64,000 bases of DNA from positions 1-64,000 of the forward strand of contig NZ_BCZS01000016.1 in the NCBI RefSeq assembly GCF_001598855.1, in the 5' to 3' direction. The position numbers were made by a program, and so were the translations under genes. A model generated the notes under the pieces. That model did not search any database, was not told where the DNA came from, and was given only the letters and a program-made list of their open reading frames with translations. Below are positions 35,880 to 45,673 of this stretch, in pieces; the first letter of the stretch is position 1, and every line of letters begins with the position of its first letter. The stretch comes from Pluralibacter gergoviae ATCC 33028 = NBRC 105706. Its GTDB lineage: Bacteria; Pseudomonadota; Gammaproteobacteria; Enterobacterales; Enterobacteriaceae.

Positions 35880-37027
35880 TGATAAAACTGGAAAATCTGA
35901 CCAAACAATTTACGCAAAAAAACGGCCAGACTTTTAACGCCGTGGACAACGTCAGCCTGACCGTCCCCGAGGGCGAGATGTGCGTCCTGCTGGGGCCGTC
36001 GGGCTGCGGTAAGACCACCACGCTGAAGATGATTAACCGCCTGATCCCGGCGTCCGGCGGCAAAATTCTGATTAACGGCGAAGACACCAGCGGGATGGAT
36101 ACCGTGACGCTGCGCCGCAACATTGGCTACGTCATCCAGCAGATCGGCCTGTTCCCGAACATGACCATCGAAGAGAACATTACCGTCGTGCCGCGCATGC
36201 TCGGCTGGGACAAGGCGCGTTGCAAGCGCCGGGCCGAAGAGCTGATGGATATGGTGGCCCTGGATCCGAAGAAGTTTCTTCACCGCTACCCGAAAGAGAT
36301 GTCCGGCGGCCAGCAGCAGCGCATCGGCGTGATCCGCGCCCTGGCGGCGGATCCGCCGGTGCTGCTGATGGATGAGCCGTTTGGCGCGGTGGACCCGATT
36401 AACCGCGAGGTGATCCAGAACCAGTTCCTCGATATGCAGCGCAAGCTGAAGAAAACGGTGATGCTGGTCAGCCACGATATTGACGAGGCGCTGAAGCTCG
36501 GGGACCGCATTGCGGTGTTCCGCCAGGGGCGCATCGTCCAGTGCGCCAGCCCCGACGAACTGCTGGCGAAACCGGCCAACGAATTCGTCGGCTCGTTTGT
36601 CGGCCAGGACCGCACCCTTAAGCGCCTGCTGCTGGTGACCGCCGGCGACGTGACCGATCGGCAGCCGACCATTACCGTCAGGCGTGATACGCCCCTGCGG
36701 GAAGCCTTCGCCACCATGGACGATAACGATATCCGCGCCATCACCGTGGTGGACGGCGACGGCAAGCCGCTGGGCTACGTTAAGCGCCGGGAAGCCCGCG
36801 ACGCCACCGGCAGCTGCGACGATCTGCTGCACCCGTTCCGCATCACCGGCAAGGCCGAGGATAACCTGCGCGTGGTGCTCTCCCGGCTGTATGAGAGCAA
36901 CACCAGCTGGATGCCGATTGTCGATGAGGATGGACGCTATAACGGCGAGATCTCGCAGGACTATATCGCCGACTATCTCAGCTCCGGCCGCACCCGCCGG
37001 GCGCTGAATATTCACGCGTCGGAGTAA
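35879..37027 (+). CDS. osmV: Osmoprotectant ABC importer ATPase OsmV
   Basis: 382 residues. Walker [10 protein letters not shown], signature [15 protein letters not shown], Walker [14 protein letters not shown]-loop [11 protein letters not shown]. The C-terminal 120 residues form two CBS-type repeats ([37 protein letters not shown]) that in this family sense ionic strength or second messengers. Last gene of the osmU operon; hairpin 12 bases downstream. Confidence 0.94.
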   Translation: MIKLENLTKQFTQKNGQTFNAVDNVSLTVPEGEMCVLLGPSGCGKTTTLKMINRLIPASGGKILINGEDTSGMDTVTLRRNIGYVIQQIGLFPNMTIEENITVVPRMLGWDKARCKRRAEELMDMVALDPKKFLHRYPKEMSGGQQQRIGVIRALAADPPVLLMDEPFGAVDPINREVIQNQFLDMQRKLKKTVMLVSHDIDEALKLGDRIAVFRQGRIVQCASPDELLAKPANEFVGSFVGQDRTLKRLLLVTAGDVTDRQPTITVRRDTPLREAFATMDDNDIRAITVVDGDGKPLGYVKRREARDATGSCDDLLHPFRITGKAEDNLRVVLSRLYESNTSWMPIVDEDGRYNGEISQDYIADYLSSGRTRRALNIHASE

Positions 37028-37038
37028 CGCCCTCCTTT

Positions 37039-37067
37039 GCGTCTGCCGCCGGCCTGGCGGCAGACGC
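37039..37067 (+). terminator. GC-rich hairpin after osmV
   Basis: GCGTCTGCCGCC and GGCGGCAGACGC, 12-bp perfect stem, loop GGCCT. No U run, so termination may need a factor, or it may stabilise the 3' end. Confidence 0.6.
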
Positions 37068-37145
37068 GGGAACAATGACCCGCATCATTTCTCCATCCGC
37101 GCATTATGTATAATATCTGCATTCTTTTGCAGAACAGCGGCTTCC

Positions 37146-38441
37146 ATGCATCGTATTCACGCCTCTCCCGATCTACAGACCCTGTTTCGGCGACTGTTCA
37201 TCGCCACCCTTATCGGCGTCCTCGCCGCGCTGGCGGTCGCGCTTTTCCGCCACGCCATGTACTCTCTGGAGTGGCTTCTGCTGGGCGACGACAGTCGTAG
37301 CCTGGTCAACGCCGCTGCATGCCTGCCCTGGTGGCGGCGGGCGCTCACGCCCGCGCTGGGCGGCCTTGCCGCCGGAGCCCTGCTCTGGGGCTGGCAGCGC
37401 TACACCCGCCAGCGCCCCCACGCGCCAACGGACTATATGGAGGCGCTGGAGACCGAAGAAGGCAGGTTCGATTATCCGGCAAGCCTGGTAAAATCCGCCG
37501 CCTCACTGCTGGTGGTCGCCAGCGGCAGCGCCATCGGCCGCGAAGGGGCGATGATTCTGCTGGCCTCCCTTGCCGCCGCCCTTTTTGCCCGGCGCTTTGC
37601 GCCGGCGTCAGAGTGCAAGCAGTGGATCGCCTGCGGAGCCGCCGCCGGGATGGCCAGCGCCTATCATGCCCCCCTCGCCGGCAGCCTGTTTATCGCCGAA
37701 ATCCTCTTCGGTTTCCTGATGCTGGCCTCGCTGGGCCCGGTCGTGGTGGCTGCTGTGGTGTCGCTGCTGGTGACGCAGTTGCTCAGCGGCGACACCGCGC
37801 CGCTGTACAGCGTGCACTTAAGCGCCGCGCCCGACGCCCGCGATTACGCGCTGATGCTGTTAACCGGCCTGCTGGCGGGCCTGTGCGGCCCGGCGCTTAT
37901 CTGGCTGATGGCGGGCAGTCACGCTCTCTTTTTACGGCTCAGGCTCTCGCCGCCGCTGCAGCTGGCGCTGGGAGGCGCGATCGTCGGCGGCCTGTCCATT
38001 ATCACGCCGACGGTGTGGGGCAACGGCTACAGCGTTGTGCAGCACTCTCTGCTGGCACCGCCGCTGTTTAGCCTGATTGCGGGGGTATTTATCTGTAAAC
38101 TTCTGGCAGTGCTGGCCAGCAGCGGTTCGGGCGCGCCGGGCGGCGTATTTACGCCGACGCTGTTTCTGGGGATGGCGACGGGTATGCTGTTTGCCCGCAT
38201 CTGGGGCATCTGGCTGCCCGGCGGCGATGCGATGGTTCTGCTGATGGGGCTGACCGGAATGGCGACACTGCTCGCGGCAACGACGCATGCGCCAATCATG
38301 TCAACGCTCATGATCTGTGAGATGACCGGACAGTATGCGCTGCTGCCCGGACTGCTTATTGCCTGCGTCGTGGCGTCAGCGCTGTCGCAGACGCTGCGCA
38401 GCGACTCAATTTACCGGCAGCACATCGCGGAGCGCCGCTAG
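37146..38441 (+). CDS. clcB: Voltage-gated ClC-type chloride channel/antiporter ClcB
   Basis: 431 residues, slightly longer at the N-terminus than E. coli ClcB (418). ClC selectivity-filter motifs [13 protein letters not shown] and [16 protein letters not shown] are present, along with [20 protein letters not shown]. Inner membrane; takes part in extreme acid resistance with ClcA. Its 3' end overlaps the convergent bioD2 by 36 bases. Confidence 0.95.
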   Translation: MHRIHASPDLQTLFRRLFIATLIGVLAALAVALFRHAMYSLEWLLLGDDSRSLVNAAACLPWWRRALTPALGGLAAGALLWGWQRYTRQRPHAPTDYMEALETEEGRFDYPASLVKSAASLLVVASGSAIGREGAMILLASLAAALFARRFAPASECKQWIACGAAAGMASAYHAPLAGSLFIAEILFGFLMLASLGPVVVAAVVSLLVTQLLSGDTAPLYSVHLSAAPDARDYALMLLTGLLAGLCGPALIWLMAGSHALFLRLRLSPPLQLALGGAIVGGLSIITPTVWGNGYSVVQHSLLAPPLFSLIAGVFICKLLAVLASSGSGAPGGVFTPTLFLGMATGMLFARIWGIWLPGGDAMVLLMGLTGMATLLAATTHAPIMSTLMICEMTGQYALLPGLLIACVVASALSQTLRSDSIYRQHIAERR

Positions 38442-39089
38442 ATTAATATAGCGGCTCAGCTCGCGCTGTTCGGCGCGCGGCAGATAGGGAAGCTCGCCCA
38501 CCAGCGGGCACGGCAGCTTTTTACTGAGAACGTCGATAATTTCGGCGTAGTGGGCAAGGCCGGGATTAATGCGGTTCGCCACCCAGCCCACCAGCGGCAG
38601 GCCGTCGCTGGCAATGGCCTGCGAGGTCAGCAGGGCGTGGTTAATGCACCCTTCCTGAATGCCGACCACCAGCACGACCGGCAGGCGCTCCTGCACCACC
38701 CACTCCGACAGCGGGCGCATGTCGTTCATCAGGCTCCGCCAGCCGCCGGTGCCTTCAACCACCACGTGCTCTACCTGACCTTCCAGCGCGGCAAGGCCTG
38801 CCGACAGCAAGGTATAATCAACGGGGCTGCTGTGGGCCACGCTGCTCTCCTCTTCGCTGAGCGCGATAGGATTGACGGCGCTGTAGGGCAGCTCAATGCT
38901 GGCGACGCTTTGCAGCACCAGCGCGTCTTTATTACGCAGTCCTTCCGGCGTCTCTTTACTGCCTTTAGCCACCGGCTTGTAGCCCGCCACGCTTCTGCCT
39001 TCGGCGGACAGCGCCTGCAGCATCGCGCGCGACACCACCGTCTTACCTACCGAGGTATCCGTTCCCGTAATAAAAAAACGCTTAAGCAT
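38406..39089 (-). CDS. bioD2: Dethiobiotin synthase paralogue BioD2 (YnfK)
   Basis: 227 residues from ATG 39089 ([20 protein letters not shown]). P-loop GTDTSVGKT, substrate loop [14 protein letters not shown] and [11 protein letters not shown] match BioD proteins. Forms dethiobiotin from DAPA, CO2 and ATP in the family; the paralogue's own role is less clear. Same place and orientation as E. coli ynfK. Confidence 0.94.
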   Translation of the reverse strand: MLKRFFITGTDTSVGKTVVSRAMLQALSAEGRSVAGYKPVAKGSKETPEGLRNKDALVLQSVASIELPYSAVNPIALSEEESSVAHSSPVDYTLLSAGLAALEGQVEHVVVEGTGGWRSLMNDMRPLSEWVVQERLPVVLVVGIQEGCINHALLTSQAIASDGLPLVGWVANRINPGLAHYAEIIDVLSKKLPCPLVGELPYLPRAEQRELSRYINLAALRDVLPVN

Positions 39090-39215
39090 GACTGACTCCA
39101 AATTTGCCGCAAAGAACATTAACTAGTGTGATTATCCCGAGCGTCAGAATTTTACGCGATGAACTGAATAGCCAGCTTGAGGTAGCGCAATTTTTACGTT
39201 AGCAATGAAAATTTG

Positions 39216-40436
39216 TTAACCCTGTAACAGTCTGATCAGCAGCGATCCGTTATAGAGGGCATCCTTTACCAGCGCCGCGCCGGTCATCGTGCCGCGGTTA
39301 AGGAACTGGGTTTTCTCGACCACGATGTGCCGGCTGTAGGCGGGAAGCGACTGCTGATTGATGCAGGCGCTGATGGCGGGAAAGAGAATATCGGCGGCCT
39401 GGGTAAACGGCGAGCCGATCAGGATTTTTTGCGGATTGAATAAATTCACCATGATCGCCAGGATGCGCCCGACGTGATCGCCGACGCTGCTGATGATATC
39501 CCGCGCCAGCAGATCGCCCTTCAGCGCCGCCTCGCACAGCCACTCGACCGTCAGCGGCTGCTGGTGCAGCATCGAACTCATCGACTGCTTCATGCGCAGC
39601 TGCGTCAGCGCCAGCACGCTCTCCACGCTGGCGATGGTTTCCAGGCAGCCGTGGTTGCCGCAGTAGCAGCGCTTGCCGTAGGGATCGACCTGAGTATGGC
39701 CGATTTCCACCAGACTGCTGCTGCCCGCGTGCAGCAGGCGCCCGTCGGTGATAACCCCGGCGCCGACGTTGTGGTCAATCACCACCTGAATCACGTCGCG
39801 CGCGCCGCGGGAGGCGCCAAACATCGCCTCGGTCATGGTCCAGGCACTGATATCGTGCTGCAGATAGACCGGTACGCCGGTGCGCGAGGCCAGCGTTTCG
39901 CCCAGCGGCACGTCGACGACGTCGTCATAGAACGGCATGCGGTGGATGGTGCCGCGCTCGGTGTCAATAATGCCCGGCAGCGTGATGGCAATCGCGGTGA
40001 GGCGCTCCAGCCGATGCTGGTGGCGAATAAAGAACGCATCAATCATGCCGATGATGCGCTGCAGAAAAGGCGTCTCGTCCTCAAGCGCCAGCGGCAGCTG
40101 CTCTTCGACCACCAGCTTGCTGCTGAGGTCGCGCAGGGCGAGATTGATCTCTCCCCGGCTGATGCGCAGCGACAGGTAGTGCCAGGCATCGGTCTCCACC
40201 ATCAGCCCCACCGCCGGTCGCCCCCGGCTGCCCGGCTCCTGGATCTCCGTTTCCTGAACCAGGTGCGCCTCGAGCATTTCGCGCACGATTTTGGTAATAC
40301 TGGCGGGGGCCAGCTGGGCAAGTCGGGAAAGATCGATGCGAGAAATGGGCCCCAGCTGATCGATGAGCCGATAAACCGCGCCGGCATTGGTCTGTTTGAT
40401 CTGATCGATATGTCCTGGCTGGCTCTCTGCTCCCAC
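39216..40436 (-). CDS. mlc: Glucose-responsive repressor Mlc (DgsA), ROK family
   Basis: 406 residues, GTG start as in E. coli. N-terminal HTH (GAVYRLIDQLGPISRIDLSRL ... region), ROK zinc site GKRCYCGNHGCLETIAS, and VDPYGKRC before it; the C-terminus YNGSLLIRLLQG is identical to E. coli. Represses ptsG, ptsHI, manXYZ and malT and is sequestered by dephospho-PtsG. Chromosomal order is conserved. Confidence 0.97.
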   Translation of the reverse strand: MGAESQPGHIDQIKQTNAGAVYRLIDQLGPISRIDLSRLAQLAPASITKIVREMLEAHLVQETEIQEPGSRGRPAVGLMVETDAWHYLSLRISRGEINLALRDLSSKLVVEEQLPLALEDETPFLQRIIGMIDAFFIRHQHRLERLTAIAITLPGIIDTERGTIHRMPFYDDVVDVPLGETLASRTGVPVYLQHDISAWTMTEAMFGASRGARDVIQVVIDHNVGAGVITDGRLLHAGSSSLVEIGHTQVDPYGKRCYCGNHGCLETIASVESVLALTQLRMKQSMSSMLHQQPLTVEWLCEAALKGDLLARDIISSVGDHVGRILAIMVNLFNPQKILIGSPFTQAADILFPAISACINQQSLPAYSRHIVVEKTQFLNRGTMTGAALVKDALYNGSLLIRLLQG

Positions 40437-40553
40437 TGCGGGCTCCCTTTATTTTCGCGCTTCGAAATAAACTTCCCTATGGTGAAGCACTTCGTTATAA
40501 ATCGTCAAACTTTTACTTAGGCTTGTGATTTACTGCACAATTTTTCCCGATTT

Positions 40554-41459
40554 TCATTCGAAAATATCGACGGTTGCCGCCAGCAGCAGCTGTTCGCGAA
40601 AGCGCAGCGCCGCCTGGCTCAGCTCGTGATGTTTCGACCACACCAGCCACATTTCTGACACCGCCTCTTTGTCGGCAATCGGCAGCCAGCGGACCTCGTT
40701 GAGCTGCACGCGCATAAAAGAGGCCGGCAGAATCGAAATGCCCAGCCCCGCCGAAACGAGGCCGAGAATGGTCATCGCCTCGCCCACCTCCTGGGCGATG
40801 ACGGGCGTGCCGTGGGGCCGCAGCAGCCCCAGGATATCGTCATACAGTCCGGTCCCGCCGTGGGGATCGAAAAAAACCAGCGGTTCGGCCACCAGTTCGC
40901 CGAGGGTGACCGAGGCCCGCTCCGCCAGCGGATGATCGCGGTGCACGGTGGCCAGCAGCGGTTCATGGCGGATCACCCTGTGCATCAGCGTTTCGGGCAG
41001 CGCGGTTTTGCGCATCAGGCCCAAATCAAGGCGCCCCTCGCTCAGCGGGGCTATCTGTTCGCGGGTGCTGCTCTCCAGGGTGTGGATATGCACATCGGGA
41101 TACTGGCGGCGAAAACGTGACAGGGTCACAGAAACTGCGCGAATAAAGGGCGCCGAGGAGGTAAAACCGAGCCGCAGTTCGCCGGTTTCCCCCTGGTGCA
41201 GGCGCGCCGCCCGCGCCGCCGCCTCTTCGACGCGGGCAAGGATCTGCCGGCTGTCGATAAGGAACTGCTCTCCGGCCGGGGTCAGACTGACGCTGCGGTT
41301 GGTGCGGGCGAAGAGGCGCGCCCCGACCTGCTGTTCGAGGATCTGGATCTGCTGGCTCAGCGGCGGCTGCGAGATGCTGAGCCGGGCGGCGGCGCGGCCG
41401 AAATGCAGCTCCTCGGCAACCGCAATAAAGTAGCGCAGATGGCGAAGTTCGATATTCAT
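40554..41459 (-). CDS. ynfL: LysR-family regulator YnfL
   Basis: 301 residues. HTH MNIELRHLRYFIAVAEELHFGRAAARLSISQPPLSQQIQ region, then LSQQIQILEQQVGARLFAR; substrate domain follows. Divergent from ynfM, as in E. coli; probably regulates it. The effector is unknown. Confidence 0.93.
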   Translation of the reverse strand: MNIELRHLRYFIAVAEELHFGRAAARLSISQPPLSQQIQILEQQVGARLFARTNRSVSLTPAGEQFLIDSRQILARVEEAAARAARLHQGETGELRLGFTSSAPFIRAVSVTLSRFRRQYPDVHIHTLESSTREQIAPLSEGRLDLGLMRKTALPETLMHRVIRHEPLLATVHRDHPLAERASVTLGELVAEPLVFFDPHGGTGLYDDILGLLRPHGTPVIAQEVGEAMTILGLVSAGLGISILPASFMRVQLNEVRWLPIADKEAVSEMWLVWSKHHELSQAALRFREQLLLAATVDIFE

Positions 41460-41565
41460 ATTTTTAAAGTATCATTTAAGATTAGTAATATATTAGACAG
41501 AATAATGGCCTTCACATAGGCTAATTATGTGACCCATGTTTTATTTTTCAGCCAAGGACCCTACC

Positions 41566-42831
41566 GTGAGTCGTACTACCACCGTTGACAACGTGCCGAC
41601 AGCAGACGTCAGCGATACAGAGACATCCCCCGTCGGACGCTCCGGCGTTCAGCCTTTTATCAAACGCGGTACTCCTCAGTTTATACGCGTCACCCTGGCG
41701 CTCTTTACGGCGGGGCTGGCGACCTTCGCCCTGCTCTACTGCGTTCAGCCGATACTGCCGGTCCTCTCCCACGAGTTCGGGGTTTCGCCCGCCAGCGCCA
41801 GTATCTCGCTCTCTATCGCTACCGGCATGCTGGCGGTGGGCCTGCTGTTCACCGGTCCGCTGTCGGATGCGATTGGCCGCAAGCAGGTGATGGTCACGGC
41901 GCTGCTGCTGGCCTCCTGCTGCACGCTGCTGTCGACCATGATGACCAGCTGGCACGGCATCCTGATTATGCGCGCGCTAACAGGCCTGTCGCTGAGCGGC
42001 GTGGCGGCGGTGGGCATGACCTACCTGAGCGAGGAGATCCACCCGAGCTTTGTCGCTTTTTCAATGGGCCTCTACATCAGCGGCAACTCGATCGGCGGCA
42101 TGAGCGGACGCCTGCTCTCCGGGGTGTTCACCGACTTCTTCGGCTGGCGCGCGGCGGTGGCGGTCATCGGCTTTTTCGCCCTCGCCGCCGCGCTGATGTT
42201 CTGGCGCATTTTGCCGGAATCGAAGCACTTCCGCGCCGCCTCCCTGCGGCCAAAATCGCTGTTTATCAACTTCCGCATCCACTGGCGCGATCGCGGTCTG
42301 CCGCTGCTGTTCGCCGAAGGCTTTCTGCTGATGGGCGCCTTCGTGACGCTGTTTAACTACATTGGCTACCGGCTGATGCTCTCGCCGTGGCATCTGAGCC
42401 AGGCGGTGGTAGGCCTGCTCTCCGTCGCCTACCTCACCGGCACCTGGAGTTCACCGAAGGCGGGTATCCTCAGCCAGCGCTACGGCCGCGGCCCGGTGAT
42501 GCTGATGTTTACCGGCGTCATGCTGCTCGGTCTGCTGATGACGCTGTTCTCTTCGCTGTGGCTGATTTTTGCCGGCATGCTGCTGTTCTCAGCGGGCTTC
42601 TTTGCGGCCCACTCGGTCGCCAGCAGCTGGATAGGCCCCCGCGCCCGCCGCGCGCGCGGCCAGGCGTCGTCGCTCTATCTGTTCAGCTACTACCTCGGCT
42701 CAAGTGTTGCCGGGACGCTGGGCGGCGTCTTCTGGCACCAGTGGGGCTGGAACGGCGTCGGCGGCTTTATCGCCGCCCTGCTGCTGCTGGCGCTCCTCAC
42801 CGGACGCGCGCTGCACTTCCGCCTGCGCTAA
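41566..42831 (+). CDS. ynfM: MFS transporter YnfM (arabinose-efflux-like)
   Basis: 421 residues from GTG 41566, where SRTTTVDN aligns with the E. coli start (AAGGACC upstream). Twelve helices; TGPLSDAIGRKQVMVTALLLA, GLSLSGVAAVGMTYLSEEIHP and PSWIGPRAR-like HSVASSWIGPRARRARGQAS are near-identical to E. coli YnfM. Efflux of small organics is presumed; substrate unknown. Confidence 0.95.
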   Translation: MSRTTTVDNVPTADVSDTETSPVGRSGVQPFIKRGTPQFIRVTLALFTAGLATFALLYCVQPILPVLSHEFGVSPASASISLSIATGMLAVGLLFTGPLSDAIGRKQVMVTALLLASCCTLLSTMMTSWHGILIMRALTGLSLSGVAAVGMTYLSEEIHPSFVAFSMGLYISGNSIGGMSGRLLSGVFTDFFGWRAAVAVIGFFALAAALMFWRILPESKHFRAASLRPKSLFINFRIHWRDRGLPLLFAEGFLLMGAFVTLFNYIGYRLMLSPWHLSQAVVGLLSVAYLTGTWSSPKAGILSQRYGRGPVMLMFTGVMLLGLLMTLFSSLWLIFAGMLLFSAGFFAAHSVASSWIGPRARRARGQASSLYLFSYYLGSSVAGTLGGVFWHQWGWNGVGGFIAALLLLALLTGRALHFRLR

Positions 42832-42936
42832 GTCTCCTCCTGCGGCCCGTCGCTGAGACGGGCCAATCGCCTTCCTCGCCGTCTCGTGGTACAACAACCG
42901 TCAGCCACTTTCCTCATTTAACCGGGATAATGTTCT

Positions 42937-44421
42937 ATGGAAAAACACGCCTACCCGCAGCTGGTCCGCACCTTTCAACGCCTGTCGCGCTTTTCGCACC
43001 TCTCCGCCATCGCCGGCTGGGACATGGCCACCATGATGCCGCCGGGCGGCAGCCGCGCCCGCGGCGAAGCGCTGGCGGAGCTTGGGGTGCTGCAACATCA
43101 GCTGCTGACCGATAAAAAGGTCGGCGCGTGGATCGAGGCCGCACAGCAGGAAGACCTCAGCGAAGACGAGCGCGCCAACCTGCGCGAGATGCGGCGCGCC
43201 TACGATCAGGCCGCCCTGCTGCCGGAAAGCCTGGTGGAAGCCAAATCGCTGGCCGGTAACCGCTGCGAACACGCCTGGCGCAGCCAGCGTAAAAATAACG
43301 ACTGGCAGGGTTTTGCGCCGAATCTGAAGGAAGTGGTCAGACTCAGCCGGGAAGAAGCGGCGATCCGCGCCGAAGCCAAAGGCTGTTCGCGCTACGACGC
43401 GCTGCTGGATATCTACGAGCCGGGGATGACCGGCGCCCGCCTCGACGTGCTGTTCGCCGATCTGAAACGCTGGCTGCCCTCCCTGCTGCAGGAGGTGGTC
43501 GATAAGCAGGCCTCGCGCCCCTGTCTCGACCCGCAGGGTCCGTTCCCGACCGAGAAGCAGCGCGATCTCGGGCTGCACGCCATGGGCCTGCTCGGCTTTG
43601 ATTTCGATCGCGGCCGCCTCGACATCAGCGCCCATCCCTTCTGCGGCGGCGTGCCCGAAGATGTGCGCATCACCACCCGCTATAACGAAGACGACGTGCT
43701 GAGCGCCCTGTTCGGCGTGATCCACGAAACCGGCCACGCCCGCTACGAGCAGAACCTGCCCCCGCAGTGGGCCGGACAGCCGGTTGGCCACGCCCGCTCG
43801 ATGGGCGTCCACGAATCCCAGAGCCTGTTCTTTGAGATGCAGCTCGGCCGTAGCCCGGCGTTTCTGCAGCACCTGCTGCCCGCCATCCGCCAGCGCTTCG
43901 GCGACCAGCCGGCGTTCACCCTCGACAACTTCGTTGCCTGGAGCCAGCGCGTCAAGCCGGGCTACATCCGCGTCGATGCCGATGAAGTGAGCTATCCGGC
44001 GCACGTCATCCTGCGCTATGAGATTGAGCGGGCGCTGATCGACGGCGATATTGAGGTGGAGGATATCCCCGGCCTGTGGGATGAGAAGATGCAGCAGTAT
44101 CTCGGCCTCTCGACCGCCGGAAATTATCAGAACGGCTGTATGCAGGATATCCACTGGACCGACGGCGGCTTCGGCTACTTCCCGTCGTACACGCTGGGCG
44201 CCATGTACGCCGCCCAGCTGTTCAGCGCCGCCCGCCGGGCGTTGCCCGATCTCGACGCCCATCTGAACGCCGGGAACTTCAGCCCGCTGTTCAACTGGCT
44301 GAGGCAGAATATCTGGCAGCACGGCAGCCGCTTCACCACCGCCGAACTGCTGACCATGGCCACCGGCGAGGAGCTCAACAGCGATTATTTCCGTCAGCAT
44401 TTGACGGCGCGCTATTTATAA
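42937..44421 (+). CDS. Carboxypeptidase M32 (thermostable carboxypeptidase 1 family)
   Basis: 494 residues, the usual M32 length. Metal site HETGH (VIHETGHARYEQ) followed by SMGVHESQSLFFE, whose Glu is the third zinc ligand; DVRITTRYNEDDVLSALFGV and GYIRVDADEVSYPAHVILRYEIE are family hallmarks. Cytoplasmic metallocarboxypeptidase with broad C-terminal specificity. It is not in the E. coli ynfM-asr interval, so it is an insertion relative to that genome. Hairpin follows. Confidence 0.93.
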   Translation: MEKHAYPQLVRTFQRLSRFSHLSAIAGWDMATMMPPGGSRARGEALAELGVLQHQLLTDKKVGAWIEAAQQEDLSEDERANLREMRRAYDQAALLPESLVEAKSLAGNRCEHAWRSQRKNNDWQGFAPNLKEVVRLSREEAAIRAEAKGCSRYDALLDIYEPGMTGARLDVLFADLKRWLPSLLQEVVDKQASRPCLDPQGPFPTEKQRDLGLHAMGLLGFDFDRGRLDISAHPFCGGVPEDVRITTRYNEDDVLSALFGVIHETGHARYEQNLPPQWAGQPVGHARSMGVHESQSLFFEMQLGRSPAFLQHLLPAIRQRFGDQPAFTLDNFVAWSQRVKPGYIRVDADEVSYPAHVILRYEIERALIDGDIEVEDIPGLWDEKMQQYLGLSTAGNYQNGCMQDIHWTDGGFGYFPSYTLGAMYAAQLFSAARRALPDLDAHLNAGNFSPLFNWLRQNIWQHGSRFTTAELLTMATGEELNSDYFRQHLTARYL

Positions 44422-44434
44422 CTTGCTTGCGTCA

Positions 44435-44464
44435 GCGGATCTGGCCCATATCGGCCAGATCCGC
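44435..44464. terminator. Hairpin between convergent carboxypeptidase and hxsC genes
   Basis: GCGGATCTGGCC and GGCCAGATCCGC, 12-bp perfect stem, loop CATATC. No U tract on either side. Confidence 0.6.
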
Positions 44465-44473
44465 GCGCACTGT

Positions 44474-45673
44474 TCATGCGGTAAACGGACGTATGTGGTG
44501 AGTCAAAAAAAACTTTTCCGTTGTTGAATTAAAAAAACCGCAGCATATTTCCCGTTTTCTACAGCGGGCACATTGCGGATGCCAGACATTTTTAAAATCA
44601 CTGATGCTTTGCGCACAATAGCGTCGCGTATCGCTATTAACGACACAAAGCGGCAGATTAAACACCCGGACATCTACACCATAAAGCGCGAATAAATTGA
44701 TGGCCTGCGAGAGTTCATCTCTATAGTCCCATGGGTCGATGAAAACACGATCTCTATTGAGCCTGGCGAAGCCCATGTTTTCCATCCCCATCAGCGCCAC
44801 ATGCTTAACAAAAAAAAGATTATGGGCAATAAACTCAGCCAATGCAGTTAAATGCTGAACGGTATCTTTCTGTAACACGATGCGGAGTTCGACATCAATC
44901 CCATATCTGAAGCAGTTGAGCAGACCTGCCATCGTTTGCTCGAACGCCCCCTGACGCTGCACTACGTAATCATGGATATCAGCCACGTGCCCGAATAACG
45001 GAATTCCAGCGAGCAATTGATCGCCGCCGGCGCAGGCTAAACGCTGCGTATAGGTCGTATCGCACAGCGCTCGTCCGTTAGTAAGGAGGTGGATTAGTGT
45101 CCGGGGGGCACGGTTTTTGATCTTCTCTACAATGCGAATCAGCCCGTCGCCAAGCATCGTCGGTTCGCCGCCCGTAAGGCAAAGTGAGTCGGGAAAATGC
45201 AGATCGTCAATCAAATCCAGCGTCTGTACAATCCGCTGTTCATTCACCGCATGCCGGGCAGCAGACTCTGGCTTCGGCGGCTGCGGACACATCACGCACA
45301 GATTGTTGCAGTCCTCCGTGACCAGCAAAGCATTATTGCGCGAAAGTGCGCGAAAGAGACGATGTATGCGTCCGCGCGGGCTGATGGTAATAACGTCACC
45401 GTCGCTGAAGATCGCATCCCTTTCGACCACGATCAGCGGTATGCGATTCTGTGCTTTGAGGACGTCGAGTCTGGGATCATCGGCGGCGCAAATTATGGCT
45501 GCAGCCTGATATGCCTCTGGCAGCACATCATCCTGCTTGCCGCAAAGCGAGAGAATTCCGCCACTGGAAAGGGACCCGATGGATGTTGCGACTCTCCCAA
45601 ATAGCGGTACGTCGAAATGAAGGACCTCGCGCGCATGGACCGATAGAAAAAGTGTGTCCTGAGCCGGAATCAT
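44474..45673 (-). CDS. hxsC: His-Xaa-Ser system radical SAM maturase HxsC
   Basis: 399 residues from ATG 45673, which overlaps the hxsB stop in ATGA. The radical SAM cluster is CNNLCVMCPQPP (CxxxCxxC), with SAM-binding TGGEPTMLG. A C-terminal Cys-rich tail CARCRKREICCGFF may hold an auxiliary cluster. HxsC acts with HxsB to modify the HxsA peptide, which carries His-x-Ser repeats; the chemistry is not established. Lower GC than the flanking core genes. Confidence 0.92.
   Translation of the reverse strand: MIPAQDTLFLSVHAREVLHFDVPLFGRVATSIGSLSSGGILSLCGKQDDVLPEAYQAAAIICAADDPRLDVLKAQNRIPLIVVERDAIFSDGDVITISPRGRIHRLFRALSRNNALLVTEDCNNLCVMCPQPPKPESAARHAVNEQRIVQTLDLIDDLHFPDSLCLTGGEPTMLGDGLIRIVEKIKNRAPRTLIHLLTNGRALCDTTYTQRLACAGGDQLLAGIPLFGHVADIHDYVVQRQGAFEQTMAGLLNCFRYGIDVELRIVLQKDTVQHLTALAEFIAHNLFFVKHVALMGMENMGFARLNRDRVFIDPWDYRDELSQAINLFALYGVDVRVFNLPLCVVNSDTRRYCAQSISDFKNVWHPQCARCRKREICCGFFNSTTEKFFLTHHIRPFTA

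Noticed and set aside
35513-37075. Open frame of 520 codons on the minus strand opposite osmV
   Set aside because: Antisense shadow; osmV has full ABC motifs.
42901-44400. Open frame of 499 codons on the minus strand opposite the M32 carboxypeptidase
   Set aside because: Antisense shadow; the plus-strand gene has an intact zinc site.
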